This document shows, one piece after another, positions 16,155-25,762 of a stretch of 64,000 bases of DNA. The stretch spans positions 1 to 64,000 of the forward strand of contig CALWEX010000054.1 in assembly GCA_944377425.1 (NCBI GenBank), read 5' to 3'. The notes under the pieces were generated by a model that was given only the letters and a program-made list of their open reading frames with translations, searched no databases and was not told the origin of the DNA. Origin of the DNA: an uncultured Clostridia bacterium (GTDB taxonomy: Bacteria; Bacillota; Clostridia; Lachnospirales; Anaerotignaceae). A program made the position numbers and the translations under genes. Position 1 is the first letter of the stretch. Each line of letters opens with the position of its first letter.

Positions 16155-17435
16155 TTACTTTCTACCTGCTGAAGGGTTATTAAATATTTCTCTATTAAAT
16201 TCTTTGTTCTGGTACGCAACTATTGTAGTACATATAGCGTCACCTGTAATATTTACTGCTGTTCTTGTCATATCAAGTATACGGTCAATACCCATAATAA
16301 GCGCTATAGCCTCAACAGGAAGACCAACAGAAGCGAATACCATTGAAAGGGTTATAAGTCCAACACCAGGTACACCAGCTGTACCAATAGATGCAAGGGT
16401 TGCTGTTGCTATAACTGTAATATAATCAGTCATTCCAAGGTCTATGCCGTAAGCCTGTGCGGCAAATACTACCGCTACACCCTGCATTATAGCTGTTCCG
16501 TCCATATTAATAGTAGCACCTAAAGGAATAGTAAAAGATGAAATCTTTCTTGATACGCCTAATTTGTTTTCAAGTGTATCTATAGAAAGCGGTATTGTAG
16601 CGTTTGATGTAGCTGTTGAAAAAGCAAAGCTCATTACAGGGAAAAACTTTTTAATAAACATAATAGGATTAAGTCCTGTAAGCACTTTTAAAAGGCCGGT
16701 GTAAATAATAAAGCAATGTATAAAAAGTGCTGCCAAAACGCCTATCATATATTTCAAAAGCGGCACAAATGCCATAAAGCCTATGCCTGCAAAAGTATTA
16801 GCTATAAGACAGAAAACACCAATAGGTGCCACATACATAACCATACTTGTCATTTCCATCATAATATCGTTAAACTGGCCAAAAAAGTTAGCCACTGTTT
16901 CTGTTTTGCTTCCCATTTTAGCCAATATAATACCTACAATAAGGGCAAATAAAATAGTAGGCAACATATCGCCGTTTGCCAAAGCCCCAATAGGGTTTTT
17001 AGGTATAATATTTAAAAGTGTATCCGCAAGGCTTGTACTTTCGGCAATAGTAACTTCAGCTGTTTCAATGCTTGATGTATCAAGGCCTATACCTGGATTA
17101 ATAATGTTTCCCACTGTAAGGGCTACAGTAATAGCAACAGCTGTTGTAACAAGGTAGAAAAGCAGTGTTTTAACACCAACCTTACCTAATGTGGCAGTAT
17201 CTCCTACAGCAGCACTGCCGCATACAAGTGAGCAGAAAACAAGAGGCACAACAAGCATCTGCATGAGCCTTAAAAAGCCGTTTCCGCATACATAAAATAT
17301 ACCGCCAATAAGTACTGTGTCTTTAAAATATCCGGCTGGCACAAAGTAGTGAAGTATTGTACCAGTAACAGCACCTAATATTAAAGAAATAAATATTTTT
17401 GTGGTTAGACCTAATTTTTTACCTTTATTTTCCAA
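16155..17435 (-). CDS. Sodium/proton:dicarboxylate (amino acid) symporter, DAACS family
   Basis: A 426-residue integral membrane transporter of the DAACS/SDF family (GltP, DctA, SstT relatives) that takes up glutamate, aspartate, C4-dicarboxylates or serine with Na+ or H+. Diagnostic features: the Ser-rich first hairpin FAFSTATSNATIPLS (about 270-285), the NMDGT motif in GATINMDGTAIMQG (about 308-320), and the second hairpin TAGVPGVGLITLS. About eight hydrophobic helices can be counted. The start is TTG at 17435 with AAAGGAG eight bases before it; it overlaps the end of the upstream RmlD-like gene by 11 bases, so the two are translationally coupled. Substrate not assignable. Confidence 0.92.
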   Translation of the reverse strand: MENKGKKLGLTTKIFISLILGAVTGTILHYFVPAGYFKDTVLIGGIFYVCGNGFLRLMQMLVVPLVFCSLVCGSAAVGDTATLGKVGVKTLLFYLVTTAVAITVALTVGNIINPGIGLDTSSIETAEVTIAESTSLADTLLNIIPKNPIGALANGDMLPTILFALIVGIILAKMGSKTETVANFFGQFNDIMMEMTSMVMYVAPIGVFCLIANTFAGIGFMAFVPLLKYMIGVLAALFIHCFIIYTGLLKVLTGLNPIMFIKKFFPVMSFAFSTATSNATIPLSIDTLENKLGVSRKISSFTIPLGATINMDGTAIMQGVAVVFAAQAYGIDLGMTDYITVIATATLASIGTAGVPGVGLITLSMVFASVGLPVEAIALIMGIDRILDMTRTAVNITGDAICTTIVAYQNKEFNREIFNNPSAGRK

Positions 17436-18297
17436 TTAAACCGCTCCTTTCAAGCATGTGCCTCTCAAGGGCAGTTTCCCAGTCAGGCATTTCATATATA
17501 CCAGTCATTTCCATCATAAGGTTTTCAAGAGCCGTATACCTTGGACGCATACTGTCCATATTTTCGCTTTCCTTGTTGTAAAGCACAGGTTTTAAAATAT
17601 CTGTTGATAAGCCTGAAAGCTCAAGTATTCTCTTTGCGTAATCAAATCTGCTGCACATACCAGTGCATGCGGCATGGAATATACCGTATTCGTCACTTCT
17701 TATAACCTTATTAATAAACTCAGATAAAGCATAAACACTTGTTGGTGAGCTAATCTGGTTTACAGCAGCTTCAATGGTTCTTTTTTCCTTAGCAGCATTT
17801 ATAACTTCAGAAACAAAGTCGCCTTCACCATAACCGTATATCCATGTACTTCTTATTATAATGTGCTTTGGTGTAAGTTCTTTGGCAAATACTTCTCCTG
17901 CCAGCTTAGATTTGCCGTAAACTGAAATAGGCTCTGTTTTATCAAACTCATTAAGCGCCCTTTCCTCATTTCCGGCAAAAACATCGTCAGTTGAAAGCTG
18001 AACCATTGTGGCTCCTATCTGCCTTGAAGCAGAGCTTAAGTTTCTGGCACCAAGAGAATTAACCTTATATGCCTTAACTCTGTCTTTTTCACATTCCTCA
18101 ATGTCGCTTATGCAGGCACAGTTTATAATAACATCTGGCCTGTTAATTACAGCAAAACGTGTTACTTCTTCAGTATTTGTAACATCCAACTCCAAGTCTG
18201 TAGAAAAAATCTTGTCACTATTGTTGCTTAAAGTTTCTTCAAGTATTCTTCCTATGTTGCCTGAAGAACCGGCTATCCAAATTTTTCTGTTTATCAT
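17425..18297 (-). CDS. RmlD-like NAD(P)-dependent sugar-nucleotide reductase
   Basis: A 290-residue extended short-chain dehydrogenase of the dTDP-4-dehydrorhamnose reductase (RmlD) group. It has the N-terminal nucleotide-binding glycine motif IAGSSGNIGR, the 'NCACISDIEECE' stretch, STDDVFAG, and the catalytic YGKSK (Tyr-x-x-x-Lys) near residue 125. ATG 18297 is chosen over the GTG at 18318 because AAAGGAC lies eight bases before it. No other dTDP-rhamnose genes (rmlA, B, C) lie in the window, and its partner is a dicarboxylate symporter, so rhamnose synthesis is uncertain. Confidence 0.82.
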   Translation of the reverse strand: MINRKIWIAGSSGNIGRILEETLSNNSDKIFSTDLELDVTNTEEVTRFAVINRPDVIINCACISDIEECEKDRVKAYKVNSLGARNLSSASRQIGATMVQLSTDDVFAGNEERALNEFDKTEPISVYGKSKLAGEVFAKELTPKHIIIRSTWIYGYGEGDFVSEVINAAKEKRTIEAAVNQISSPTSVYALSEFINKVIRSDEYGIFHAACTGMCSRFDYAKRILELSGLSTDILKPVLYNKESENMDSMRPRYTALENLMMEMTGIYEMPDWETALERHMLERSGLIGK

Positions 18298-18337
18298 GCT
18301 TACCGTCCTTTCAAACACAATAACTTAATGATACAGC

Positions 18338-18402
18338 AAAAAAGACAATCCGCCTGCCATATAATATTAAATTATTCAGGCAAATTAAATTGTCTTTTTT
18401 TA
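18338..18402. terminator. Long hairpin terminator between sleB and the RmlD-like gene
   Basis: AAAAAAGACAAT (18338-18349) pairs with ATTGTCTTTTTT (18389-18400), with an inner GCCTG/CAGGC stem. T-runs occur on both strands. On the minus strand it lies past the end of sleB. Confidence 0.75.
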
Positions 18403-18520
18403 GAAACACACTGTTAAAAATCAAACTTTTTCAGACGGGGCATATATTATCATATATCCATGTTTCTTGCAAGTTATTAAACTTAATTTCTTTAAAAAAA
18501 ATTAAAATTTTATAATATTT

Positions 18521-19201
18521 CTATTTTTTACCGAACACATGGTTTCCTATAGAATATGTAATTGGCACAGACCAAATCCAACGGCTGGTTGCTGTTGCCG
18601 GATTCCAATAATACAGCGCTCCGCCTGTAGGGTCCCATCCGTTAAGGGCATCCCTTGCGGCGGAGTAAGCTGTTTCGTTAGGTGTTAGGTTAATCTGTCC
18701 ATCACGTACAGCATCAAATGCCCCAGTCTGGTAAACAACATCAGGTATAGTATTTGGAAAATTAGGGCTTTCTACCCTATTTAGTATTACAGCACCTATA
18801 GCCACCTGGCCTTCATAAGGCTCTCCGCGGCCTTCGGCATAAATAGCTCTTGATAAAACCTCCAAATCATACTGGGCGTTTACTTCGTCTAAAATGCCTA
18901 AAGCTGTTAGTGTACTTTCTCCTACAATTCCGTCTGGTGTAAGTCCGTTATTCTGCTGAAAAAGCCGTACACCCTCATATGTTCCATATCCATATATTCC
19001 ATCTACATTGCCGGAATAATAACCTAAATCCTGTAGCCTTTGCTGTATTATTTTTACGGCATCTCCGCCTGAGCCGTATTGGAATATAGCCGTCATCTGG
19101 CTTTTTTCATAAGGCGTAAAAATAAATACCAAAGACGAAAAAATAACGGCCGCTGCCGAAAGCACAATATACATTTTTACTTTATTAAGACACTTAAACA
19201 T
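18521..19201 (-). CDS. sleB: SleB-like spore cortex-lytic hydrolase
   Basis: Degrades spore cortex peptidoglycan at germination (lytic transglycosylase in characterised SleB). The 226 residues show an N-terminal membrane or signal segment (about 9-29), a peptidoglycan-binding domain (about 43-100: GSGGDAVKIIQQRLQDLGY ... DGIVGESTLTAL) and a C-terminal Hydrolase_2/CwlJ-SleB domain (about 115-222) with the conserved AIYAEGRGEPYEGQVAIGAV, where the catalytic Glu lies. ATG 19201 follows TGGAG. It lies 22 bases downstream of spoIIR and after the gerA operon, all on one strand. No ypeB homologue follows. Confidence 0.9.
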   Translation of the reverse strand: MFKCLNKVKMYIVLSAAAVIFSSLVFIFTPYEKSQMTAIFQYGSGGDAVKIIQQRLQDLGYYSGNVDGIYGYGTYEGVRLFQQNNGLTPDGIVGESTLTALGILDEVNAQYDLEVLSRAIYAEGRGEPYEGQVAIGAVILNRVESPNFPNTIPDVVYQTGAFDAVRDGQINLTPNETAYSAARDALNGWDPTGGALYYWNPATATSRWIWSVPITYSIGNHVFGKK

Positions 19202-19223
19202 TTACTCCACCCCAAAAAGTATT

Positions 19224-19895
19224 TTAATCTATACCGTTAAAGCTTGTTTCAACCTTTTTTACTGCTTCAACTGCGGCAAACTTAAAATTAATGCCATCTC
19301 TGTCCGCTATTACACTATATTCCTCATTTGAAAGAATATTCTTAAGTTCTTCTTGGGCTGTGGAGTCTGTTTCATTTTCCGAGCCGTATATACAAAGTGA
19401 TGGGTACATAACGCACCACCAGTTTTGGCCTTTTGCCTCGCCTATGTCTATCCTTACAGCGTCATACATTCCCGAAGGAAGTGTTATGCCATCATAACTT
19501 TTAACAGGGAAAAGAGTTTTTTCAAAACTTACATTTACTGAATAATAACAGTTATTTTCAAAAATTATGCTTTCTGCTTTTGCCTTAATTTCGTCTTTGC
19601 TTTCTTCCAGTACTTTTATGCTTTCTTCACGGTTTTTACATTCTTTCATTTTATCCCGCATAAAATCAAGAACACCGTCACGCACTTTTAATTTCAAGTC
19701 TTGGTCAAAATCACTGTTGCTGTTTGCCACAATATGCAGCCGCACTATTTTTTCTGCAATGCCGCTTTGAATATTATCGGCATAAGTTTTAAGAGATACA
19801 ATTACAGTAAAGGCCAAAGAAACAATTACGGCAGCAGCTAATGAAATTATTAAATTCTTTTTTTCTTTTTTCAAAAACATTTTTAAACTTGTCAT
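19224..19895 (-). CDS. spoIIR: Stage II sporulation protein R
   Basis: Secreted forespore signal (SigF-dependent in B. subtilis) that triggers SpoIIGA processing of pro-SigE in the mother cell. The 223-residue product has an N-terminal transmembrane/signal segment (about 14-38) and the conserved KIVRLHIVANSNSDFDQDLKLKVRD signature near residue 50, shown here as separate parts: RLHIVANSNS and LKLKVRD. ATG 19895 is preferred over the TTG at 19913, because GGTGAT sits just upstream. It lies 58 bases after gerAC and 22 before sleB. I could not find a clear SigF promoter. Confidence 0.93.
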   Translation of the reverse strand: MTSLKMFLKKEKKNLIISLAAAVIVSLAFTVIVSLKTYADNIQSGIAEKIVRLHIVANSNSDFDQDLKLKVRDGVLDFMRDKMKECKNREESIKVLEESKDEIKAKAESIIFENNCYYSVNVSFEKTLFPVKSYDGITLPSGMYDAVRIDIGEAKGQNWWCVMYPSLCIYGSENETDSTAQEELKNILSNEEYSVIADRDGINFKFAAVEAVKKVETSFNGID

Positions 19896-19953
19896 ATCAA
19901 TCACCATAAACAATATTGACAGTTAATTCAAAATGTAATCAAAAAAATAATTT

Positions 19954-20979
19954 TTATTTTTCTTCAACATGAATTTCTAAATTAATAACCATGTTTTTAA
20001 ACATTTCTTCACTATAAAACTTGTTGTAAAGAGCGTTGTCCTGTCTTTTAAGCCTTTGAGCAATGCCTAAAGCGTCACAGTTAAGGTACTGAAGCTTTTC
20101 TACAGACGATAGGCATTTTTCTTTTATCTGCTGAGATAATATTTCCGACGCTTCTTCAGGATAATTAAATCCATCTGAGCGTTTTACTTTAAAGCTTATA
20201 TCATAACTTGCCTTTAAAACTCCGTCTTGTTCATAAAATTCAACATTGCTTACATTTTTTTCTATATTAAATGGCACCGCTTCCGAATTAATGTTTATGG
20301 TTTCGTTTCGGCCTTTGCCCTCGCCTAAAACATATATAAAACCCTGCATCTGATTATTGTCAAACTCACCTTTTTTTACATTGTCCGAAAATATAACTCC
20401 TCCGTTTATTATTAAATTCTCATCCTCGGCATCAACTAACGGAATTACTATACCTTTTTGTGTATCGAGCTTTTTAACGGCTTCGGCAAGAGTCAGCTTT
20501 TGGGTTGAATAAAGGCGTTCTTTATTATTTTTATAAAAATCCCAAATATAAAGTCCATCACCGGAATTGCTGACTGTGGATATAATGCCCGAAGCACTGT
20601 TTTTTGCACAAAGCACAACTGTATCCATACTTATATCGCCGTTTGACGATAAATCAAGCAGAATTTCATTTAAATTTCCGTTTTCAGCTGCGCTGCGGCC
20701 TATAACTACCGCCTTTAAATGGCCAAAATACATCTGCCTTTTGCTAGAAGATAAAACTTTATCCGTTACAGCAGCTGTAGGAGATACAACATCTGCTTTT
20801 GCAGCTGAGTACATGTCTTTTCCGTCTGGTTCAATAAAACATAATGAAATTTTATATCCGTTATTTGTTTCAGTATCATAACCAACTGTAGAAACAAAAT
20901 TCCTGCCTTCAATTTCGTTTCCGCCACAGCCGGTAACCAAAAAAGGCAGTATTAAAACAAACCCAATAAGCCTTTTCAT
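19954..20979 (-). CDS. gerAC: Ger(x)C-family germinant receptor lipoprotein (GerAC-like)
   Basis: C subunit of a nutrient germinant receptor, anchored to the outer face of the spore inner membrane. The 341-residue product has a lipoprotein signal peptide with the lipobox LVTGC (Cys18), then the Ger(x)C N-terminal domain (NEIEGRNFVSTVGYD) and a C-terminal GerAC domain ending in short basic strands. The start overlaps the gerAB stop by four bases, giving tight coupling. Length and order match classical gerA operons. The germinant cannot be predicted. Confidence 0.92.
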   Translation of the reverse strand: MKRLIGFVLILPFLVTGCGGNEIEGRNFVSTVGYDTETNNGYKISLCFIEPDGKDMYSAAKADVVSPTAAVTDKVLSSSKRQMYFGHLKAVVIGRSAAENGNLNEILLDLSSNGDISMDTVVLCAKNSASGIISTVSNSGDGLYIWDFYKNNKERLYSTQKLTLAEAVKKLDTQKGIVIPLVDAEDENLIINGGVIFSDNVKKGEFDNNQMQGFIYVLGEGKGRNETININSEAVPFNIEKNVSNVEFYEQDGVLKASYDISFKVKRSDGFNYPEEASEILSQQIKEKCLSSVEKLQYLNCDALGIAQRLKRQDNALYNKFYSEEMFKNMVINLEIHVEEK

Positions 20980-22055
20980 TTTTTCCTCCTTAAAAGAGAT
21001 GCTATAGGCGCTAAAAGCATAACGCCATACATAGCCAAATTAAAACCATATACACTGTATACCGCTTCAAAACCGCCTTTTCTTAAAGCGCACAAACAAA
21101 AAAACAACACCACAGCACAGGCTGCTAATACCGAAAATACCCTGTTTATATTTTTAAATATGCTCTCCAGCACCACCGAAGATATATGCACACTTAAAGA
21201 TGTAAGTATAAATGATGAAAAAACATAAAAACCGCTCATTAAAACTTCTTGCCTTTCAACAAGTGAGCCAGGAAATTCTGTGTAATTCATCATCTGAATA
21301 ACAGGCCAAAGCTTTCTTTTAGACTCCTCAACACCAAAACAGCTTACAGCAAGGGCTGTACCAAAAGACAAAACAACAGTTATAATTAAAAATGCCAAAA
21401 AAACAGAAAAAGCTGTTTTCTTTGTATTTCCTCCATTAGGCAGCATTACAAAAACATATCCTGCAACACTTAAAGCAGAAAAACTCATAAAAGCGCCTTT
21501 TAAAATACCTCGCCATTCATCAGGTGTAGGCCTAAGTGTTATTAAATCCATTGATGGCGCTGATATTACAAATATAAATACAATAAAAGCTAACATAAGC
21601 ACAGCAGCTATTTCGGATATACGCCCCACACATTCTCTTCCGCGCAAAGCCGTATAAAATGCCACAAAAACTATAAGAATGGCTGCAAACAAACTGCTTA
21701 CGCTCTTTTCCATTGTAAAATGTACCATTCTGGCTGTTGTAGAGAGCTGAAAGCCACCATAAACAGATGTATATACAAAAATAGCCGAAAGAACTAAAAA
21801 ACCTAAAAATTTGCCCAAACTATTATATACAACATTTTGATAACTATCGGTTATTCTTTTGCCTGTAAGCCTTACAAGTATATAAAAAAATATGGAGGCG
21901 GCAAAGCCGCCTAAAAATACACTTATACACGCTCCGCCTCCGGCTGTTTCTATAATTCCAAGAGGAGCAGATACAGCTGTGCAGCCTAAAAAGGCCGCTA
22001 CAATTACTGCTAAAAGCTGGTTGTTTGAAATTTTATTGTTGCATGAAAAATTCAT
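20976..22055 (-). CDS. gerAB: GerAB/ArcD-family germinant receptor permease subunit
   Basis: B subunit of the receptor, an APC-superfamily membrane protein thought to hold the germinant-binding site. The 359 residues form about ten hydrophobic helices (first at 13-35, last near 330-352). It starts at ATG 22055, overlapping the gerAA stop by four bases, with GGAGGGC upstream. The family call rests on length, topology and fixed A-B-C gene order, with a glycine-rich first helix region (AAFLGCTAVSAPLGIIETAGGG, quoted in two parts: AAFLGCTAVSAPLG and IIETAGGG). Confidence 0.9.
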   Translation of the reverse strand: MNFSCNNKISNNQLLAVIVAAFLGCTAVSAPLGIIETAGGGACISVFLGGFAASIFFYILVRLTGKRITDSYQNVVYNSLGKFLGFLVLSAIFVYTSVYGGFQLSTTARMVHFTMEKSVSSLFAAILIVFVAFYTALRGRECVGRISEIAAVLMLAFIVFIFVISAPSMDLITLRPTPDEWRGILKGAFMSFSALSVAGYVFVMLPNGGNTKKTAFSVFLAFLIITVVLSFGTALAVSCFGVEESKRKLWPVIQMMNYTEFPGSLVERQEVLMSGFYVFSSFILTSLSVHISSVVLESIFKNINRVFSVLAACAVVLFFCLCALRKGGFEAVYSVYGFNLAMYGVMLLAPIASLLRRKK

Positions 22056-23527
22056 TTGTTGCCCTCCTTGTTTTTAAAGAGCATACGTATTCTTTGACCT
22101 GCTTTGGCAAAAACAGGTCTTCTGCGCATTTTTCTTAAAGGCACTCGTAATATGCTGTCTTTAAAATCTGTATAATTGTTTGCGCTTCCGCCGCAGAATG
22201 GGTATAAATACGGTACTCCGTAGCTTTCAAGTGAAGCAAGATGAGCCAGCACAAGAAAAACGGATGTATAAAACCCAAATAAACCGAAAAAAGCTGACAT
22301 AAAAATTATGAGGTATTTTACAATACGCAAAGCAGAAACAAAAGCCGGGTTAGGCACTGCAAAAGAACATATACCGCTTAGCGCCGCCATTATAACTACA
22401 ACAGGGCCTACTATTCCTGCTTCTACCGCAGCAGAACCAATAACTATACCGCCTACTATGCCAAAAGCTGAGCTTACAGGTGAAGGAAGCCTTACTCCTG
22501 CTTCTCTTAAAAGCTCAAAAGCCGTTTCCATTATAAGCACCTCAGCTATAGCCGGAAAAGGTACATAAGCCCGGCCGGAGGCAATTTTAAGTGCCAATGA
22601 AGTAGGTATCAAATCGGGTCTATATACTGTAAGAGCTATATAAAGCCCTGGAAGCGCAACAGATAAAATTGCGGCAAAGAACCTTAAAATACGCATAAAG
22701 CTCATAATTTCCCATCTTTCGTAGTAGTCCTCTGCCGATTGGAAAAATATATTAAGTGTTGAAGGCACAAGTATAACAAAAGGCGAATTATCTACAACTA
22801 CCGCCACCCTGCCCTCGTATATTGCTGAAGCTGCCTTATCTGGTCTTTCTGTAAGCTGAAGCTGTGGAAAAGGTGATGAATACCTTTTTTCCATAAACTG
22901 CTCCAAATAACCGCTGTCAAGTATGCAGTCTACATCTAACGATTTAATTTGACTTATAACATTTTCCACAAGTTCCTCTTTTGCTACATCTTTTAGATAC
23001 ATAACAGTTATATCTGTTTTGCTGCGCCTGCCGCACTTAAACCTGCGAACTTTTAATGCTGTATCCCTTATCCTTCGTCTTATAAGTACGGTATTCATAC
23101 TGCCAAGCTCAGTAAAAGCATCTTTAGGCCCCTGAACCACAACTTCTGTTTTAGCCTCTGGGATTCCCCTTGATGGCCAGCCTTTAGTTGAAATAACAAC
23201 AGCACGGTTGTCATTTTCTACAATAAGTACCGTATCACCTAAAAGCACTGCATCAAAAACTTCTTCAAAACTTTGTACAAGCTTTGTTTCTCCAACGGCT
23301 ATTAAGTTGTTCTGCATATCAAACGCATCGAAATTTTTTTCTCCGCGCACCATAATATTAGTAAGAATGCCTTCTTCAATAGTTGTTCCTCTTATTATAT
23401 TATCAGCATAAATGAGAAAGCATTTTGTGCCGTTATTTTCAAACTCTTTAAAAACTATATCATCAGAGCCATAAAGTGTGTTTTTAATATATTCCTTGTT
23501 TTTATTCAGCTCTTTATAAAGTTCCAT
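22052..23527 (-). CDS. gerAA: GerAA/GerA-family germinant receptor subunit
   Basis: A subunit of the receptor. The 491-residue product has a large soluble N-terminal part (about 1-240, including RRIRDTALKVRRFKCGRRS and the DVDCILDSGYLEQF stretch) and a C-terminal membrane part with about five helices (about 285-440), with the conserved GLYIALTVYRPDLIPT and PFPAIAEVLIME patterns. ATG 23527 is chosen over GTG 23536 because GGTGA lies five bases before it. It is first in the gerAA-gerAB-gerAC operon. A GTATA / GATAATA pair upstream weakly resembles a SigG promoter. Confidence 0.93.
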   Translation of the reverse strand: MELYKELNKNKEYIKNTLYGSDDIVFKEFENNGTKCFLIYADNIIRGTTIEEGILTNIMVRGEKNFDAFDMQNNLIAVGETKLVQSFEEVFDAVLLGDTVLIVENDNRAVVISTKGWPSRGIPEAKTEVVVQGPKDAFTELGSMNTVLIRRRIRDTALKVRRFKCGRRSKTDITVMYLKDVAKEELVENVISQIKSLDVDCILDSGYLEQFMEKRYSSPFPQLQLTERPDKAASAIYEGRVAVVVDNSPFVILVPSTLNIFFQSAEDYYERWEIMSFMRILRFFAAILSVALPGLYIALTVYRPDLIPTSLALKIASGRAYVPFPAIAEVLIMETAFELLREAGVRLPSPVSSAFGIVGGIVIGSAAVEAGIVGPVVVIMAALSGICSFAVPNPAFVSALRIVKYLIIFMSAFFGLFGFYTSVFLVLAHLASLESYGVPYLYPFCGGSANNYTDFKDSILRVPLRKMRRRPVFAKAGQRIRMLFKNKEGNK

Positions 23528-23587
23528 ACACATCACCGTTATTTATTATCAACATGTAAATGAATATTATACCTTTAAAGGAAATAA

Positions 23588-23622
23588 AAAAAGCAGACAC
23601 TTTTTAAAGCGTCTGCCTTTTG
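23588..23622 (-). terminator. Intrinsic terminator after the TolC-family gene
   Basis: The GCAGAC/GTCTGC stem with AAAG/CTTT extensions (about 23590-23619) is followed on the minus strand by a long T-run. It separates the TolC operon from the gerA operon. Confidence 0.85.
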
Positions 23623-23642
23623 ATTTTTAATTTATTGAATTA

Positions 23643-24785
23643 TTATTTAGAAGAACTTGATGAGCCAGATGAACTTGAAAGCATGTAAGGATGTTCAAAC
23701 TGGAAAACAAGTATATCATGGCTTGATGTGTTAGAGAGAATATCATTTTCAGCACTCTTAACAGCAAGCTCAGCCTGTTTGTATTCAAGCTCTGTAATAT
23801 TGCCAAGCTCATATTTTACCTTAGCTGTTTCATAAGCTGTTTGAGCATCAGCTAAAGCTGCCTCTAAAGATTCTCTTGTAGACTCAAGCTGTGTAATTGA
23901 GTTGTATCCGCTAACAATACTTGTTCTTAAGTTCTTTTGTGTATCACCTAAATCCCTGTCAGCTGAATTTACGTTGTTTTCTTTTGATAAATAGCTGTAA
24001 GGCTCAGTATCATAAAGTGATATTTTTTTCTGGTACTCTGCATCTTCCAACTTAGCTTTAGCTACCATAACACTTGGGTCTGACTCTGTTTTAACATTTA
24101 TATAACCCTCAAGACCTGTTGTCATAGTAAATGGCTCATATTCAAGCTCATAATCAATCTCAAAATCAGCATATTTACTAAGACCAATAGTGCTTGCAAG
24201 GCTTTCATAAACACTGTCAATAGCAAGCTCTGCAGTTGTTACATTGCTCATCATTTTAGTTATTTCATTTTTTGCTGTTTCCAGTTCGTTATCACTTAAC
24301 ATACCAAGATTGTGTTTCATAACAAGCTGTGAGTATTCTTCCTGCTTAAGCTGAAGGCTCTCCTTTGTAAGCTCAAGAGCATTTTCTGAAGTAACAATAG
24401 TGTTAAAATAATTTTTAACCATAAGCTCAGCTGTTTCTTCAAGCATTTGTTTCTGGTATCTGTATGACTTTGTACTGGAATCTATTGTTCCAATACTGCT
24501 AAGCAGTGAACCAATACTGGAATCTACAGTTACATCTGAACTAACATAAGGAAAATATCCTTCAAGACTTGTAAAAAGAGCTTCCTTATTTTTTTCCATA
24601 AGGTCTACGGCCTCATCAATAGCGGCTATTGATGTTGTATTGTCAATTGCTTTTTGAACTGCTTCATCGTATGTTATTACGATTTTATCCTGCTCATAAT
24701 CTGAAGTCTTATCTGCAGCAAAAGCATTAGCAGTAAATACCATTGTAAAGGCTAACGCTGCTGCTGTTAATTTCTTAAAATTCAT
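23643..24785 (-). CDS. TolC-family (outer membrane efflux-like) protein
   Basis: A 380-residue exported protein: signal peptide 1-23 (ending NAFA), then two long helical-hairpin OEP repeats (about 40-200 and 230-360) with the typical QLKQEEYSQLVMKHNLGM and AYETAKVKYELGNITELEYK patterns. In diderms such proteins form the outer-membrane channel of RND and ABC exporters. The C-terminus is a Ser-rich tail. It lies 22 bases after a stalk-domain gene. An RND pump and adaptor lie 2.3 kb away on the other strand, inside the split-gene element. In a Gram-positive cell it probably spans or attaches to the wall; this is an inference. Confidence 0.85.
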   Translation of the reverse strand: MNFKKLTAAALAFTMVFTANAFAADKTSDYEQDKIVITYDEAVQKAIDNTTSIAAIDEAVDLMEKNKEALFTSLEGYFPYVSSDVTVDSSIGSLLSSIGTIDSSTKSYRYQKQMLEETAELMVKNYFNTIVTSENALELTKESLQLKQEEYSQLVMKHNLGMLSDNELETAKNEITKMMSNVTTAELAIDSVYESLASTIGLSKYADFEIDYELEYEPFTMTTGLEGYINVKTESDPSVMVAKAKLEDAEYQKKISLYDTEPYSYLSKENNVNSADRDLGDTQKNLRTSIVSGYNSITQLESTRESLEAALADAQTAYETAKVKYELGNITELEYKQAELAVKSAENDILSNTSSHDILVFQFEHPYMLSSSSGSSSSSK

Positions 24786-24807
24786 ATTAAGCTGTCACAC
24801 TCCCAAA

Positions 24808-25569
24808 TTAATCATCATCGTCTGAGCCTGCATCATAAGAAAAATGGAACTCATGAACATCTTCTTTATTGTTAGTATTATCTCTAACAACAAGTTCAAG
24901 GTCACAATCAAGTTTTCCGTCTTCTGTAAGCTCAAATGTAACATAGCCTTCTTTTTCTTCATCAGGCTGAATATCAGCTAAATACCAAGAATTATCCTGC
25001 TGATTACTTATCTTTGTAAGATTTACTTCTTCACCATTAACAGTTAATTTAGACTTTGTAGGCTGAAGCTGAAGATTAACAGAGCTGTTTTCAGAATTAT
25101 CAATTTTTACAAGAATCTTAGTTGTGTTATTAGCAGGTGTTCTTGTAACACCTGTAATTTCTACAGTATAGTTATCCTTGCTTGATTTCTGAGGAAGGCT
25201 GCTGTATGTATACTTAACATCCTTGCCTTCTGATGTTTCTTTGTCGATATATACAGGAACTTCTTTAATTACTTCAACTTCTTTTTCTACTACTTTTTCA
25301 GGCAAATCAACAGAAACAGTTTTTGATACTGTATCATAAGTAGCTTTGCCACCCAAAGATTCAGTAATAAATCTTAAAGGTACATATGTATATCCATTGT
25401 AATTAAGTGTAGGCTGGTCAGTTGCGTCTACCTTGCTTCCATTAATATTAAATGAAACATCGTTCCACAATTTAGCTGTAACATCGCTGTAAGCCGCCAT
25501 AGCTGTAACTGTAACCATGCATAAAGAACCTGCAACAAAACCCATAGCCACAGACTTAAAATTTTTCAT
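24808..25569 (-). CDS. Secreted stalk-domain protein
   Basis: A 253-residue exported protein. A signal peptide (1-26) is followed by a copper-amine-oxidase-N-like stalk domain (about 30-95: VSFNINGSKVDATDQPTLNY, YVPLRFITESLGG), a charged connector (KVVEKEVEVIKEVP) and a C-terminal domain (about 125-245) resembling DUF4352-type immunoglobulin-like folds (YTVEITGVTRTP, WYLADIQPDEEKEGYVTFEL). The tail is acidic (DAGSDDDD). It is the first gene of the pair with the TolC-family gene, 22 bases apart, so it may serve as a wall anchor for that protein. Function is inferred. Confidence 0.82.
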   Translation of the reverse strand: MKNFKSVAMGFVAGSLCMVTVTAMAAYSDVTAKLWNDVSFNINGSKVDATDQPTLNYNGYTYVPLRFITESLGGKATYDTVSKTVSVDLPEKVVEKEVEVIKEVPVYIDKETSEGKDVKYTYSSLPQKSSKDNYTVEITGVTRTPANNTTKILVKIDNSENSSVNLQLQPTKSKLTVNGEEVNLTKISNQQDNSWYLADIQPDEEKEGYVTFELTEDGKLDCDLELVVRDNTNNKEDVHEFHFSYDAGSDDDD

Positions 25570-25762
25570 TCAAATATTCCTCCATTCCTCAATCTTTATA
25601 ATTAATATAATGCCTTACATTGGTATTTTACAGCCTGCATGCTTAAATTACAATTACAAATTATTTACAAAAGCCCATGTTTAAAAAAAATTAACAGTTT
25701 ATTAATAAAGTAGTAAAGGAACAACCTTTTTAACTAATATACTATACCGGAGGTGTTAGTAT

